Source: Rhizorhabdus phycosphaerae (GTDB lineage Bacteria > Pseudomonadota > Alphaproteobacteria > Sphingomonadales > Sphingomonadaceae). Taken from it: DNA of 64,000 nt. Both the position numbers and the translations under genes were made by a program. Below the pieces are notes generated by a model that worked only from the letters and a program-made list of their open reading frames with translations, ran no database searches and was not told the origin of the DNA. Location of the stretch: NCBI RefSeq assembly GCF_011044255.1, contig NZ_CP049107.1, forward strand, positions 1,488,001-1,552,000, read 5' to 3'. Of this stretch, positions 9,887 to 18,833 are shown one piece after another. Every line of letters begins with the position of its first letter. Within the stretch, counting starts at the first letter, position 1.

Positions 9887-10996
9887 ATGGCACGCACCGC
9901 CGATTACGGGCTTGGCCCGCTCACCTTCCCGCGCGGCTGGTTCATGATCGCGGTCGCCGCCGATGTGGACGACGTGCCCAGGCCGGTCCGCTTCTTCGGC
10001 CGCGACATGGTCCTCTATCGGGGCAAGCGCTCCGGCAACCCCATATTGCTCGACGCATACTGCCCGCACATGCGCGTCCACCTGGCGAAGAACACGACCT
10101 CCTATGTCGTGCGCGACGGGACCCATGTCGAAGAGGACTCGATCCGCTGTCCTGCTCATGGCTGGCGCTATGGCGCGGATGGCCGATGCGACGACATTCC
10201 CTACTCGACCCGCGCCATTCCCAAGGCCGCCTGCGTGACTGCCCATAAGGTGGTCGAACGGGCGGGCTGCATCTGGATGTGGCACGACATGGAGGGCGGC
10301 GATCCGGACTATGCGTTGCCCGACTTTGCGGAATGGGACGCCGAGGAGGAGGGCTGGGTCCGGTGGCGGCTCGACGATCTGGGGACGCTGCCGATCCACC
10401 CGCAGGAGATCCTCGACAATATGACCGACCTCGCCCATTTCCGGCCGGTTCATGGCAGCACCGACATCGTCTATTTCGCCAATGCCTTCGAGGATCATGT
10501 CATCCGGCAGACGCTCGAATCAGGCCATCGCACGCTTGCCGCGGGCAGCGGCGCGCTGCTCAACGAGACCTGCTATACCGGCCCGGGCATCCTCCTGTCT
10601 CGCATGGAGGGGCGCTACCCGTCGGTCATGATGATCTGCCACACCCCGGTCGAAGACGGCATGGTTCAGGTCTGGTATGCACTTGCCGTACGCGCGTCGG
10701 CAGGGCCGGTCGATGGGGCGGCCATCGCGCTGGCCCGAAATTATCAGGATGCCGGGCTGGCGGCCTTCGCCCAGGATTTCGAGCTGTGGCAGAACAAGGA
10801 GCCCGCACTGTCGATCCTTCAGATTCCGGAGGACGGGCCCTTTCACAAGGGGCGCATCTGGTATCGCCAATTCTACAACGGGCGGGACCGGGCGGGCGAG
10901 TTTCAGCGGCGCGTCAACGGAGTCCATGTTTCGTTAGACGGGCGGTCCGGCGCCCGCCCTGACGTTATTCCAGCGGCCGGATTCGTGCCCGCATAG
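9887..10996 (+). CDS. Rieske non-haem iron oxygenase, KshA-like
   Basis: This is a 369-residue Rieske oxygenase subunit resembling 3-ketosteroid 9-alpha-hydroxylase. The [2Fe-2S] ligands are Cys59-x-His61 and Cys88-x2-His91, separated by 26 residues rather than the usual ~17. The mononuclear iron site is canonical, Asp181-x2-His184-x4-His189 (NMTDLAHFRPVHG). The ATG at 9887 is chosen because GGGGAG precedes it at 9872-9877; longer in-frame versions would run into the previous gene. It needs a reductase partner that is not encoded next to it. With the two genes upstream it forms an HsaC-HsaA-KshA-like set. Confidence 0.85.
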   Translation: MARTADYGLGPLTFPRGWFMIAVAADVDDVPRPVRFFGRDMVLYRGKRSGNPILLDAYCPHMRVHLAKNTTSYVVRDGTHVEEDSIRCPAHGWRYGADGRCDDIPYSTRAIPKAACVTAHKVVERAGCIWMWHDMEGGDPDYALPDFAEWDAEEEGWVRWRLDDLGTLPIHPQEILDNMTDLAHFRPVHGSTDIVYFANAFEDHVIRQTLESGHRTLAAGSGALLNETCYTGPGILLSRMEGRYPSVMMICHTPVEDGMVQVWYALAVRASAGPVDGAAIALARNYQDAGLAAFAQDFELWQNKEPALSILQIPEDGPFHKGRIWYRQFYNGRDRAGEFQRRVNGVHVSLDGRSGARPDVIPAAGFVPA

Positions 10997-11186
10997 CCCA
11001 CATCTGCACAGACGATTCACTCTGTTTATGCCATCTCGATCAGATTCCAATTGTACATCACCGAGGATTCACTTTACTGGCAACAATTGACTTTTTGAAA
11101 AATTTCCTTATCTATGGTCATGCTTAACGTCGCCTGCGACGAATTTACTGCCTGATCCGCAGATTTTCCTTTCACGCGCTATCAGC

Positions 11187-11208
11187 TCATCAGCCCCGTG
11201 GCTGGTGA
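11187..11208 (+). promoter_or_regulatory. Hairpin in the cold-shock gene leader
   Basis: TCATCAGCC and GGCTGGTGA (one G-U pair) form a 9-bp stem around the loop CCGT, 12 bases before the GAAGGAAG ribosome-binding site of the cold-shock gene. The AT-rich leader runs back past 11087, where TTGACT could be a -35 element. Long structured leaders that sense temperature are known for csp genes; the assignment here is inference. Confidence 0.4.
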
Positions 11209-11233
11209 TATTTTGCCTATGAAGGAAGATTCC

Positions 11234-11440
11234 ATGCCGACCGGCACCGTCAAATTTTTCAACGAGACCAAAGGCTACGGCTTCATCGAGCCGGAAGACA
11301 ATAGCGGCGACAGCTTCGTGCACATCAGTGCCGTCGAGCGCGCCGGAATGGTCACGCTGAAGCAGGGGCAGCGCCTCACCTATGTGATCGAGGCCGACCA
11401 GCGCGGACGTGCGTCCGCCGTCAATCTCGAAGCTGCCTGA
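11234..11440 (+). CDS. csp: Cold-shock domain protein
   Basis: This 68-residue single cold-shock domain binds single-stranded nucleic acid and acts as an RNA chaperone or transcription antiterminator. It shows RNP1 (KGYGFIEP) and RNP2 (FVHISAVE) after the family opening TGTVKFFNETKGYG. The ATG at 11234 is preferred to upstream in-frame codons because GAAGGAAG ends six bases before it. An AT-rich, structured leader precedes it, as is common for csp genes. Confidence 0.95.
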   Translation: MPTGTVKFFNETKGYGFIEPEDNSGDSFVHISAVERAGMVTLKQGQRLTYVIEADQRGRASAVNLEAA

Positions 11441-11596
11441 GCGATATCAGCCTTTTACCCCGGAAGGCGTCGGCCAGCCGATGCCGCCGGGTCAGGCGCC
11501 GCCGCCCGACGGACGAAGCGCATGCCCAACATGCTCTCCCGGAACGGACCGCCGCCTGTTCATCCCAACAATGGCGATCGTCGCCACGGATTAAGA

Positions 11597-11734
11597 ATGT
11601 TCTTGAAGACTCAAAAAGATACCACCCCCTTTTCCTGTAACACCCACCCGCAGCGGCGTCGTACGCCAGCCCGATCGGGCGCGACATTGTCGCCTGCGGA
11701 CCTGAAACGCCTCGTCGCCGATATGGTCGACTGA
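11597..11734 (+). CDS. Possible 45-residue hypothetical protein
   Basis: This is a short basic reading frame (MFLKTQKDTTPF, RRR, ending DLKRLVADMVD). The last third looks like real protein, resembling an amphipathic helix, but the SD before the ATG is weak and the first half is undistinguished. It sits 22 bases before a better small gene on the same strand. No function is recognised. Confidence 0.3.
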   Translation: MFLKTQKDTTPFSCNTHPQRRRTPARSGATLSPADLKRLVADMVD

Positions 11735-11756
11735 CAATCACGAGCGGAGCACAATC

Positions 11757-11972
11757 ATGGCATCGAACAGCGACATGTGCATGGCCCGGGCGGACGAATG
11801 TGCGCACCAGGCCGAGCAGAGCATATTGACCGAGGTGAAGGAGCAGTTCCTCCGTTCGGAACGCGCCTGGCGCGGCCTTGCCGTGCGCCACTCGGCTCAG
11901 GAAGCGCGGTCGGCCCGCCGTCTTCAGGACGTGGCGGACAGCGCCGCCCAGGCCCGCGAAGCCCAGCTCTGA
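11757..11972 (+). CDS. Small hypothetical helical protein
   Basis: This 71-residue protein is rich in Ala, Glu, Gln and Arg and is probably helical (ARADECAHQAEQS, RSERAWRGLAVRHSAQEARSARR). GGAG precedes the ATG. The reading frame stops at TGA inside TGATG, and the next small gene starts on the same bases, so the pair is coupled. Function is unknown; no membrane segment or signal peptide is visible. Confidence 0.6.
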   Translation: MASNSDMCMARADECAHQAEQSILTEVKEQFLRSERAWRGLAVRHSAQEARSARRLQDVADSAAQAREAQL

Positions 11973-12196
11973 TGCCCGAGGCCTCACACCCTTATCGGGG
12001 GGAGCCTCGCGCTATCCAGCTCGCCAGGCGTTTGCAGGCGCGCTGGGGCCGGGGCTCCGTCGAGGAGGCCCATTTCCAGTTTCTGGAATCGGTCCGTCTG
12101 GGCAAGATTGCCCGGGCGGACCTTTATCATGCGGTATGGGCTGTATTGCAGCACCGCCACAATGTGACGTCTTTCGGCGCAGCGACCTATCGCTGA
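11972..12196 (+). CDS. Small hypothetical protein coupled to the previous gene
   Basis: This 74-residue protein opens MPEASHPYRGEPRAIQLARRLQARWG and has an aromatic-containing helix (EEAHFQFLESVRLGKIARADLYHAVWAVLQ). Its ATG overlaps the stop of the upstream gene by one base, which argues both are translated. No domain is recognised. Confidence 0.6.
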   Translation: MPEASHPYRGEPRAIQLARRLQARWGRGSVEEAHFQFLESVRLGKIARADLYHAVWAVLQHRHNVTSFGAATYR

Positions 12197-12302
12197 TCGG
12201 CGGGTCGGCATGCTGACCCGCCCCAATATCAGACCATTTCCATTGTGCCCGGCCGCCCTCTGGTAGAGGACGGCTGTCCGCATTGCGGGGGCCACCGCCG
12301 GA

Positions 12303-12548
12303 TCAACCCGACTGCTGGTCGGCCTGGCTGCGGAGCAATTCACGAAGCTCCGATGACCGAATATGCCTGCCATCGTCGGTCTGCACGACCAGGCGCCAGA
12401 TCTCCTCAGGATCTTCTTCCGCAACCAGCGCGAGAACCTCGCCAAGGGTGCCAGCGGCGATCTTCTGGGGCGCACGCCGGCCGCCACGCATCGTATTGCC
12501 GCCGACAGTGCGCCACAGGCTTGCTGGCTGATCTTGTTCGGCGGTCAT
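12303..12548 (-). CDS. Small hypothetical protein
   Basis: This 81-residue protein on the minus strand has a GGGAG ribosome-binding site about eight bases before the ATG. It has a basic N-terminal third (MRGGRRAPQK), a central acidic helix (LGEVLALVAEEDPEEIWRLVVQ) and a charged tail (SSELRELLRSQADQQSG). The region between it and the convergent small gene (12197-12302) shows nothing I can name. Function is unknown. Confidence 0.5.
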   Translation of the reverse strand: MTAEQDQPASLWRTVGGNTMRGGRRAPQKIAAGTLGEVLALVAEEDPEEIWRLVVQTDDGRHIRSSELRELLRSQADQQSG

Positions 12549-12654
12549 GCAGCTACGCTCCCGTCACAGGCTTGGTACGGCGTCACCACGGGGCCGCGCG
12601 CGTGGCTCTTCGGGACAGGCTGCTGTCCGTCTATGGACGCTACACCAGGCACGA

Positions 12655-12825
12655 TCAAAGAAAGACGCTGCGACCAGCGCCCCGCATGGCGCTGCGCAGG
12701 CGATCGATACGCTCCACATAAAGGCCCGCCAGACCGAGATGGGCCGTCCGCGTTTCCAGGCAAAGCGTCGAAGCGGCCTTCATCAGCGAGATCTGATGGC
12801 GGGCGAAAAGATAGTTGAGATCCAT
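12655..12825 (-). CDS. Small hypothetical protein (RHQISLMKA type)
   Basis: This 56-residue protein begins MDLNYLFARHQISLMKA and continues with RTAHLGLAGLYVERIDRLR. The pattern of a short amphipathic start, Arg-His-Gln and a helical C-terminus is like small conserved proteins seen in sphingomonads, from general knowledge. The internal ATG at 12825 is chosen because AAGG precedes it and the sequence upstream looks non-coding. Function is unknown. Confidence 0.55.
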   Translation of the reverse strand: MDLNYLFARHQISLMKAASTLCLETRTAHLGLAGLYVERIDRLRSAMRGAGRSVFL

Positions 12826-12973
12826 GGTGCGGCCTTGGTTGCAGCGGGAGCACGCGGGTCTCTCAGTCAGCGGGTGCCGAAGAACGTCCCGCTGATGCAC
12901 CCTGTTAGCACGGAAGTTGCCGACGCGATAGCGGCGCGACCAGTTGGCCGTCCGTCACATCCGTCTGTCCGCC

Positions 12974-13768
12974 TCACCGATCCGCCAGAAAATCGGCGAT
13001 TAGCCGGGAGAATTCTTCCGGCCGCTCGAGGTTGGAAAGATGCGCCGCATCGAGCGACGCATAATGTGCGCCCGTGATCGCTGTAGCGATAGCCTGACCC
13101 TGCGATGCCGGCGTGGCAGGGTCCCGCTCGCCGGCAACGACCAGCGTTGGAACGTCGATGAGGCGCACGACCGGTGAAAGGTCCATGTCCCGGATCGCCG
13201 CGCAACAGCCGGCATAGCCCGCCGGATCGGTCGCCAGCAGCCATCCGCGCACCATCGCCACGATCCCGGCCTCGGCGACCCGGAACTCCGGTGTGAACCA
13301 GCGCTCGATCACGGCATCCGCGATCGAGGCCATGCCATGTCCGGTCACGGTCGCAATGCGCTGCTGCCATGAAGAGGGTGGCCCCATGACGCTTGCGGTG
13401 TTCGCGAGAACCAGCCTGGTGAGACGTTCCGGCGCATGGACGCCCAGCAATTGACCGGTCATGCCACCGAGCGAGAGACCGCAGAAGGCGGTGCTTTCGA
13501 CGCCCAGCTCATCAAGCAGGTCGACCACGTCCCGACCGAGGCGATCGAGACCATAGGCACCGACCGGCGCCGAGGATCGCCCATGACCGCGCGCGTCATA
13601 GCGCAGGATGCGATGGGTCTTCGCTAGGGTGGGCATCTGCGGGGCCCACATCTCCATCGTCGTCCCGAGCGAGTTGGAGAGGGTGAGCATCGGCGCCCCC
13701 GCTTCTCCGTCCATGCGCCACGCAATCCGACACCCGTCGGCGACGGTGGCAAAGCCTTCGCTGATCAT
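12974..13768 (-). CDS. pcaD: 3-oxoadipate enol-lactonase
   Basis: This 264-residue alpha/beta hydrolase opens the enol-lactone ring of beta-ketoadipate enol-lactone in the ortho pathway. The triad is visible as Ser99 in GLSLGG, Asp216 in GERDPATP and His243 in DAAHLSN. Residues YDARGHGRS near 58 are typical. The start at 13768 (MISEGFATV) gives the usual family length and overlaps the pcaF stop by four bases (ATGA). It is the last gene of the catB-catC-catA-pcaI-pcaJ-pcaF-pcaD operon. Confidence 0.92.
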   Translation of the reverse strand: MISEGFATVADGCRIAWRMDGEAGAPMLTLSNSLGTTMEMWAPQMPTLAKTHRILRYDARGHGRSSAPVGAYGLDRLGRDVVDLLDELGVESTAFCGLSLGGMTGQLLGVHAPERLTRLVLANTASVMGPPSSWQQRIATVTGHGMASIADAVIERWFTPEFRVAEAGIVAMVRGWLLATDPAGYAGCCAAIRDMDLSPVVRLIDVPTLVVAGERDPATPASQGQAIATAITGAHYASLDAAHLSNLERPEEFSRLIADFLADR

Positions 13769-14958
13769 ATCCGCTCCAATGCCAGGGATACGCCCTGCCC
13801 GACCCCGACGCACAGGCTGACCATCGCCCGGCGCCCACCCATATCTTCAAGCCCGCGCAGGGCGGTCAGCGCCAGCCGCGCGCCCGACATGCCCAGCGGA
13901 TGGCCCAGCGCGATCGCGCCGCCATGCGGGTTCACATGGGCCGCATCGTCCGGCAGGCCCAGGCCGCGCATAACGGCGAGGGCTTGCGCGGCGAAAGCCT
14001 CGTTGAGTTCGACGAGATCGACATCGCCGAGCGTCCAGCCGATCCGCTCGAGCAGTTTTAGTGTGGCAGGCACCGGACCGATGCCCATGATACGGGGTTC
14101 GACGCCGGCGGTCGCCATGCCGAGAATGCGCGCGCGCGGCTGCAGCCCATGCCGCTCGACCGCCTCTGCACCGGCAAGCAGAAGCGCTGCGGCGCCATCG
14201 TTAACGCCAGAAGCGTTGCCCGCCGTGATCGTCCCGTCGGGCCGGACGATCGGCTTGAGCGACGCCAGTGTTTCCAGCGTGGTTTCGCGGGGATGTTCGT
14301 CACGATCGACGATGCGCCGCGTCTTGCCGGCCCCGACCTCGATCGGCAAAATCTCTCCCGAACGAAAATGCTCAGCAACGGCTGCGCGCATCTGGCTGCG
14401 CCACGCGAAGCCATCCTGATCCGCTCGCCCGATACGCATTTGCTCGGCCAGATTTTCGGCGGTCTCGGGCATCGAATCCACGCCGTGAAGCGCCCTCATC
14501 GTCGGGTTCACGAAGCGCCAGCCGATGGTGGTGTCCTCAAGCGTCTGCCCGCGCGAAAAAGCGGCAGGCGCCTTGCCCATGACGAAGGGCGCGCGGCTCA
14601 TGCTCTCGACGCCGCCGGCGATGACGACCCCGGCCTCTCCGCAGGCAATGGCCCGCGCGGCGCTGCCCACCGCATCGAGGCCCGATGCGCACAACCGATT
14701 TACCGTCGCGCCCGGCACCGAAACGGGCATGCCGGCCAGCAGCGCGGCCATGCGGGCGACGTTGCGATTATCTTCCCCCGCCTGATTGGCGCAGCCGAGC
14801 AGGACCTCGTCGATCGCTTCCGCCGGGAGCCCGGGATGGCGCGCCAGCAGTGCCGAGATCGTCCGGGCGGCCAGATCGTCGGGGCGAACCGTCGCCAAGG
14901 CGCCGCCATGGCGACCGATCGGCGTACGGATGCCATCGCAAAGAAAGACCGGTTTCAT
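13765..14958 (-). CDS. pcaF: 3-oxoadipyl-CoA thiolase
   Basis: This 397-residue thiolase splits 3-oxoadipyl-CoA into succinyl-CoA and acetyl-CoA, the last step of the ortho pathway. Active-site residues are Cys90 ([11 protein letters not shown]), His353 ([12 protein letters not shown]) and Cys383 (SLCVGVGQG). The start [15 protein letters not shown] at 14958 is the standard family opening and makes an ATGA overlap with pcaJ. Operon context separates it from acetyl-CoA acetyltransferases of the same fold. Confidence 0.93.
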   Translation of the reverse strand: MKPVFLCDGIRTPIGRHGGALATVRPDDLAARTISALLARHPGLPAEAIDEVLLGCANQAGEDNRNVARMAALLAGMPVSVPGATVNRLCASGLDAVGSAARAIACGEAGVVIAGGVESMSRAPFVMGKAPAAFSRGQTLEDTTIGWRFVNPTMRALHGVDSMPETAENLAEQMRIGRADQDGFAWRSQMRAAVAEHFRSGEILPIEVGAGKTRRIVDRDEHPRETTLETLASLKPIVRPDGTITAGNASGVNDGAAALLLAGAEAVERHGLQPRARILGMATAGVEPRIMGIGPVPATLKLLERIGWTLGDVDLVELNEAFAAQALAVMRGLGLPDDAAHVNPHGGAIALGHPLGMSGARLALTALRGLEDMGGRRAMVSLCVGVGQGVSLALERI

Positions 14959-15602
14959 GCAGCCGTCGGCAGCCGGACGGGGGCGCCGGTCGCGGCAACG
15001 ACCTCCTCGACCGAAACGCCGGGAGCGCATTCGACGAGGGAAAGCCCCCCGGCCTGCTTGTCGCACGCCAGGACGCAGAGATCGGTCACGATCAGGTCGA
15101 CCACGCCCTGCCCGGTCAGCGGCAGCGAACAGCGCCTGACGATCTTGGGCGCGCCCGAGCGGCTGACATGCTCCATGACGACCACGACCCGGCGCACCCC
15201 CGCGACGAGGTCCATCGCGCCGCCCATGCCCTTCAGCATCTTGCCCGGAATCGACCAGTTGGCGAGGTCGCCGGTCTCGCTGACCTCCATGGCGCCGAGT
15301 ACAGCAAGGTCGATATGACCGCCCCGGATCATCGCGAAGCTGTCGGCGGAGGAGAAATAGCTCGAGGTCGAAAGCTCGGTGATAGTCTCCTTGCCCGCAT
15401 TGACGAGATCGGAGTCCTCCTCCCCGTCGAACGGATAGGGCCCCATGCCGAGCATGCCATTCTCGCTCTGCAGCGTAACCTTGGCACCCGACGGAATATG
15501 ATTGGCGACCAGCGTCGGAATGCCGATGCCGAGGTTCACATAATAGCCATGGGCCAGTTCGCGCGCAGCCCGCGCCGCCATCTCGTCTCTCGTCCAGGGC
15601 AT
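14955..15602 (-). CDS. pcaJ: 3-oxoadipate CoA-transferase, beta subunit
   Basis: This 215-residue subunit carries the catalytic Glu47 in [12 protein letters not shown], which forms the acyl-enzyme intermediate that moves CoA from succinyl-CoA to 3-oxoadipate. Other family marks are [13 protein letters not shown] and [12 protein letters not shown]. The ATG overlaps the pcaI TGA by one base and its own stop overlaps the pcaF ATG by four (ATGA), so it is tightly coupled to both. Confidence 0.94.
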   Translation of the reverse strand: MPWTRDEMAARAARELAHGYYVNLGIGIPTLVANHIPSGAKVTLQSENGMLGMGPYPFDGEEDSDLVNAGKETITELSTSSYFSSADSFAMIRGGHIDLAVLGAMEVSETGDLANWSIPGKMLKGMGGAMDLVAGVRRVVVVMEHVSRSGAPKIVRRCSLPLTGQGVVDLIVTDLCVLACDKQAGGLSLVECAPGVSVEEVVAATGAPVRLPTAA

Positions 15603-16318
15603 CAGACCGTCTCCACCGGGCGCGGCCGGGTGGTCCGCTTTTCGATCAGGCGCGAATAGGCGGCACCGCGAACGATGCGGTCGACATAAATGCCGGGCGT
15701 ATGAACCTGATCCGCCGGGATCGCGCCATCGGGCACGATCTCCTCGACTTCGACGATAGTGACCTCGGCCGCCGTCGCCATCACCGGGTTGAAGTTGCGC
15801 GATGTCTTGCGGAACAGGAGATTGCCTTCGCTGTCCGCCTTCCATGCCTTCACGATCGCCAGATCGGCGCGCAGCCAGCGCTCGCGCATATAGCTGCGGC
15901 CTTCGAACGTCTCGACGGGCTTGCCTTCCGCCACGACCGTACCAACGCCCGTTGCCGTGTAGAAGGCAGGGATACCTGCGCCACCGGCACGGATCCGCTC
16001 GGCCAGCGTCCCCTGCGGCACGAGTTCGAGTTCCAGCTTGCCGTCGAGATACAGTTCCTCGAACAGCTTGTTCTCGCCGATATAGGACGAGACCATCTTC
16101 CGGATCTGGCCGTTGGCGAGCAGGGTCCACAGCCCGTAGCCGTCCGCCCCGCAATTGTTGGAGATGACGGTCAGGTCGCGCACCCCGGATGCCCGGATGG
16201 CGGGGATCAGATTTTCGGGATTGCCCGTCAACCCGAACCCGCCGGACATGATCGACATGCCGTCGAAGAGAACACCCTCGAGCGCCTCCTCCGGCGTGGC
16301 GTAGATTTTCCCTGCCAT
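15602..16318 (-). CDS. pcaI: 3-oxoadipate CoA-transferase, alpha subunit
   Basis: This 238-residue subunit pairs with PcaJ. It has the CoA-transferase glycine motif [13 protein letters not shown] near residue 27 and [19 protein letters not shown] in the middle. A GTG one codon upstream is possible, but the ATG at 16318-16316, which overlaps the catA TGA by one base (TGATG), is the natural coupled start. It is fourth in the operon. Confidence 0.93.
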   Translation of the reverse strand: MAGKIYATPEEALEGVLFDGMSIMSGGFGLTGNPENLIPAIRASGVRDLTVISNNCGADGYGLWTLLANGQIRKMVSSYIGENKLFEELYLDGKLELELVPQGTLAERIRAGGAGIPAFYTATGVGTVVAEGKPVETFEGRSYMRERWLRADLAIVKAWKADSEGNLLFRKTSRNFNPVMATAAEVTIVEVEEIVPDGAIPADQVHTPGIYVDRIVRGAAYSRLIEKRTTRPRPVETV

Positions 16319-17247
16319 CACTGCGCCTGTGCGAGCGCCCGCGTCCGGGCCATCAGTTGCTCCTCGTCGGCGAGTGCCGCGGGAAGCAGGGTGAAGTCGA
16401 AGTCGATCTGGCTGAACGGCCCGTTGAGCTGTTCCGCGCGAATGGCTTCCGGCTCCTCCTGCCGCACGACCTGCGGAATCAGCTCGTCATGGGTCGCGAA
16501 GGCGAAATCGTCATGGAGGAAAGGATCGCCGTCGATGTTGATCTGCGTCGTCAGATGGCGATAGCCCGGTGCCGACACGAAGAAATGGATATGGGCAGGA
16601 CGATTGCCATGCCGGCCGACCGCCTTGAGCAGGGACTCCGTGCTGCCATTGGGCGGCACCGCATATCCCGACGGCACGACGCTGCGAAAGGCATAGCTGC
16701 CGTCTGCCGCCGTCTCGATCCGCCGCCGGTTATTATAAGGCGACTGCGAAGGATCGAAAGTCGAATAGGCGCCCTTGGTATTGGCATGCCAGACATCGAC
16801 CACTGCGCCTGCGATAGGCTGGCCGTCGGCGCCCCTGACGACACCGCGCATCAGCAGGACCTCGCCGGTGTCGGTCCCGTCGTCCAGCCTGGCGCGGCCC
16901 TTTTCGAGCGGCGCGCCCGGCACATAGAGCGGACCTTCGATCGTGCGCGGCGTGCCGCCCTCGACGCCGGCCGCCTTGTCCGCAAGGTCCATCCGGATAT
17001 CCAGAAAATGGTCGAAGCCGAGACCTGGCGCAATCAGGCCGAACTCGGGCGCCGCCTGCTGCAGAAAGTGAAGTGCGGACCAGAATTCCTCCGCCGAGAT
17101 GTCGAACTCGTCGATCGTCGAGAAGAGGTCGGAGACGAGCCGGCGCAAGATCGCCTTCGTCCTGCTGTCGCCTCCGCTCCCGTCGAGGCCGGCGATGCGA
17201 TCGAGATAGGCCTGGATGTCCGGGCTTTGCACCAAAGTGGATGCCAT
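16318..17247 (-). CDS. catA: Catechol 1,2-dioxygenase
   Basis: This 309-residue intradiol dioxygenase cleaves catechol to cis,cis-muconate with ferric iron. The four iron ligands are Tyr161 ([11 protein letters not shown]), Tyr195 (VPSGYAVPP), His219 and His221 ([13 protein letters not shown]). The N-terminal helical dimerisation part, about residues 1-100, is present. AGGAGAG precedes the ATG. Here catA is third in the operon, 25 bases after catC, the only real gap between genes in this operon. Confidence 0.95.
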   Translation of the reverse strand: MASTLVQSPDIQAYLDRIAGLDGSGGDSRTKAILRRLVSDLFSTIDEFDISAEEFWSALHFLQQAAPEFGLIAPGLGFDHFLDIRMDLADKAAGVEGGTPRTIEGPLYVPGAPLEKGRARLDDGTDTGEVLLMRGVVRGADGQPIAGAVVDVWHANTKGAYSTFDPSQSPYNNRRRIETAADGSYAFRSVVPSGYAVPPNGSTESLLKAVGRHGNRPAHIHFFVSAPGYRHLTTQINIDGDPFLHDDFAFATHDELIPQVVRQEEPEAIRAEQLNGPFSQIDFDFTLLPAALADEEQLMARTRALAQAQ

Positions 17248-17272
17248 AGTGTCTCTCCTGTGTTTTGCGTGT

Positions 17273-17572
17273 TCAGCGATCGCCGTCGCGGATCGATGAG
17301 GGATGCCGGCAGAGCGGGATCACCTTGATGTCCATGAAGGGGAAAAGCGGAAGGCCGGTGAGCAGTTCGTGCAGCGCCTCGTTGCTCTCGACATCGAAGA
17401 TGCTGGTGTTCGAATAGAGCCCGACATGCCGCCACAGATGGCGCCAGCGGCCATCCTCCTGGAGCGCCGCAGCATAGGCTTTCTCACGCGCCTTGATCTC
17501 GTCGAACGTCGCGGGATCGACCTGATCCGGCGAAGGCACGTTGACCTTCATCTCGACCTGAAACAGCATCAT
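17273..17572 (-). CDS. catC: Muconolactone isomerase
   Basis: This 99-residue enzyme converts muconolactone to 3-oxoadipate enol-lactone. It has the full family pattern: an MLFQVEMKVNVP start, EDGRWRHLWRHVGLYSNTSIFDV in the centre and LPLFPFMDIKVIPLCRHPSS at the end. The length is normal. Its ATG overlaps the catB TGA (ATGA). Confidence 0.95.
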   Translation of the reverse strand: MMLFQVEMKVNVPSPDQVDPATFDEIKAREKAYAAALQEDGRWRHLWRHVGLYSNTSIFDVESNEALHELLTGLPLFPFMDIKVIPLCRHPSSIRDGDR

Positions 17573-18732
17573 GCGCTCTCCTTGGTGCGGGCACCCACAA
17601 CTGTACGAGCTGGTCCGTCGCGCCTGAATCGGACAACCTTATCCATGTCCAGCGACACGCCGAGCCCCGGCCCGGTCGGCAGGACCAGGCCGCAGTCGCG
17701 ATAAGCGAGCGGCTCGGTCAATATCTCCTCGGTCTGAAGCAGCGGGCCGAACAATTCGGTGCCCCAGTCCAGCCGGGCGAAGGTGGCATAGAGCTGTGCG
17801 CAGGCAATCGTCCCGACGCTGCCTTCGAGCATCGTGCCACCATAGACCCCGATATGCGCCGCATCGGCAATCGCCGCGACCTTTCCGGCCGCGAACAGCC
17901 CGCCCGCCTGGGGCGGCTTGATCGAGAAGGCGTCGGCCGAGCGCGAACGGGCGAAGTCGAGCGCATCATGCGGGCCGCGCAGCGCCTCGTCCGCCATGAT
18001 CGCGATTGTCGAGCCTTCGGTGAGCCTGCGCATGCCCTCGCGGTCCGCGCGCGGCAGCGGCTGCTCGATCAGATCCACGCCGGCATCGGCGAGCATGTCG
18101 GCGCCACGGCGCGCGGTCTGTTCGTCCCAGGCCTGGTTGACGTCGACCCGCACCGAGGCCCGTTCACCCAGGGCGCGCTTGATTGCCGCGACATGCGCGA
18201 CGTCGTCGGCAAGACTGCGCTTGCCGATCTTGAGCTTGAACACGTCATGGCGACCGGCGTCGATCATCGCCTCGGCTTCGGCGATGTCGCGCGCCGTGTC
18301 GCCGCTCGCCAATGTCCACAAGACGGGCAGCCGATCGCGAAGGCGACCGCCGAGCAACTCGCTCAGCGGAAGACCGCAGCGCCGCGCATCGGCATCGAGC
18401 AACGCGGTCTCAAGAGCATTTTTCGCGAAATGGTTGCCGACCACATGGCGCGTCACGAGCGCCATCAGCGACGCCGTATTCTCCGCCTTCGTTCCCAGGA
18501 CGAGGGGCGCCATATAGGTGTCGATGGCGAGCTTGATGCCCTCGGGACTCTCATCGCCATAGCTGAGACCACCGATCGTGCTCCCCTCGCCCATGCCGAT
18601 GACGCCATCCGAGCAATGGACGCGAACGATCACCATGACCTGCTTGCTGATCGCGGTCACCGAAAGCACATGAGGGCGTATCGTCGGGATGTCGACGATC
18701 CAGGTATCGATCTTGTCTATCTGGAAAGGCAT
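17569..18732 (-). CDS. catB: Muconate cycloisomerase
   Basis: This 387-residue enolase-superfamily enzyme cyclises cis,cis-muconate to muconolactone with Mn2+ or Mg2+. Visible residues are the general bases Lys166/Lys168 (FKLKIG) and Lys272 (IKPPQAGG) and the metal ligands Asp197 (RVDVNQAW), Glu223 (LIEQPL) and Asp248 (MADEA). It is first in the ortho operon and divergent from the LysR gene. The divergent region holds an ATAC-N7-GTAT operator, so induction by muconate through the LysR protein is likely. Confidence 0.94.
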   Translation of the reverse strand: MPFQIDKIDTWIVDIPTIRPHVLSVTAISKQVMVIVRVHCSDGVIGMGEGSTIGGLSYGDESPEGIKLAIDTYMAPLVLGTKAENTASLMALVTRHVVGNHFAKNALETALLDADARRCGLPLSELLGGRLRDRLPVLWTLASGDTARDIAEAEAMIDAGRHDVFKLKIGKRSLADDVAHVAAIKRALGERASVRVDVNQAWDEQTARRGADMLADAGVDLIEQPLPRADREGMRRLTEGSTIAIMADEALRGPHDALDFARSRSADAFSIKPPQAGGLFAAGKVAAIADAAHIGVYGGTMLEGSVGTIACAQLYATFARLDWGTELFGPLLQTEEILTEPLAYRDCGLVLPTGPGLGVSLDMDKVVRFRRDGPARTVVGARTKESA

Positions 18733-18815
18733 CAGGCCGCTTTTCTGAGTCTTGAAATCATCGTTTTTCTAAGCGATGCCTCGATCACGCGACAGGATCG
18801 ATTGGGTCCGCAAAC

Positions 18816-18830
18816 ATACTCTGAAGGTAT
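18816..18830. promoter_or_regulatory. BenM/CatM-type LysR operator, ATAC-N7-GTAT
   Basis: ATAC-TCTGAAG-GTAT is an exact match to the ATAC-N7-GTAT site bound by the Acinetobacter regulators BenM and CatM. It ends three bases before the LysR ATG and begins 83 bases after the catB start, so it can serve both divergent genes. The GAAGG within its spacer is also the only ribosome-binding sequence for the LysR gene. Confidence 0.75.
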
Positions 18831-18833
18831 GAT

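Noticed and set aside
14955-16154. A single long minus-strand protein of about 399 residues covering pcaJ and part of pcaI
   Set aside because: The N-terminal half is pcaI in the wrong frame; the pcaJ start at 15602 with the ATGA overlap accounts for the real protein.
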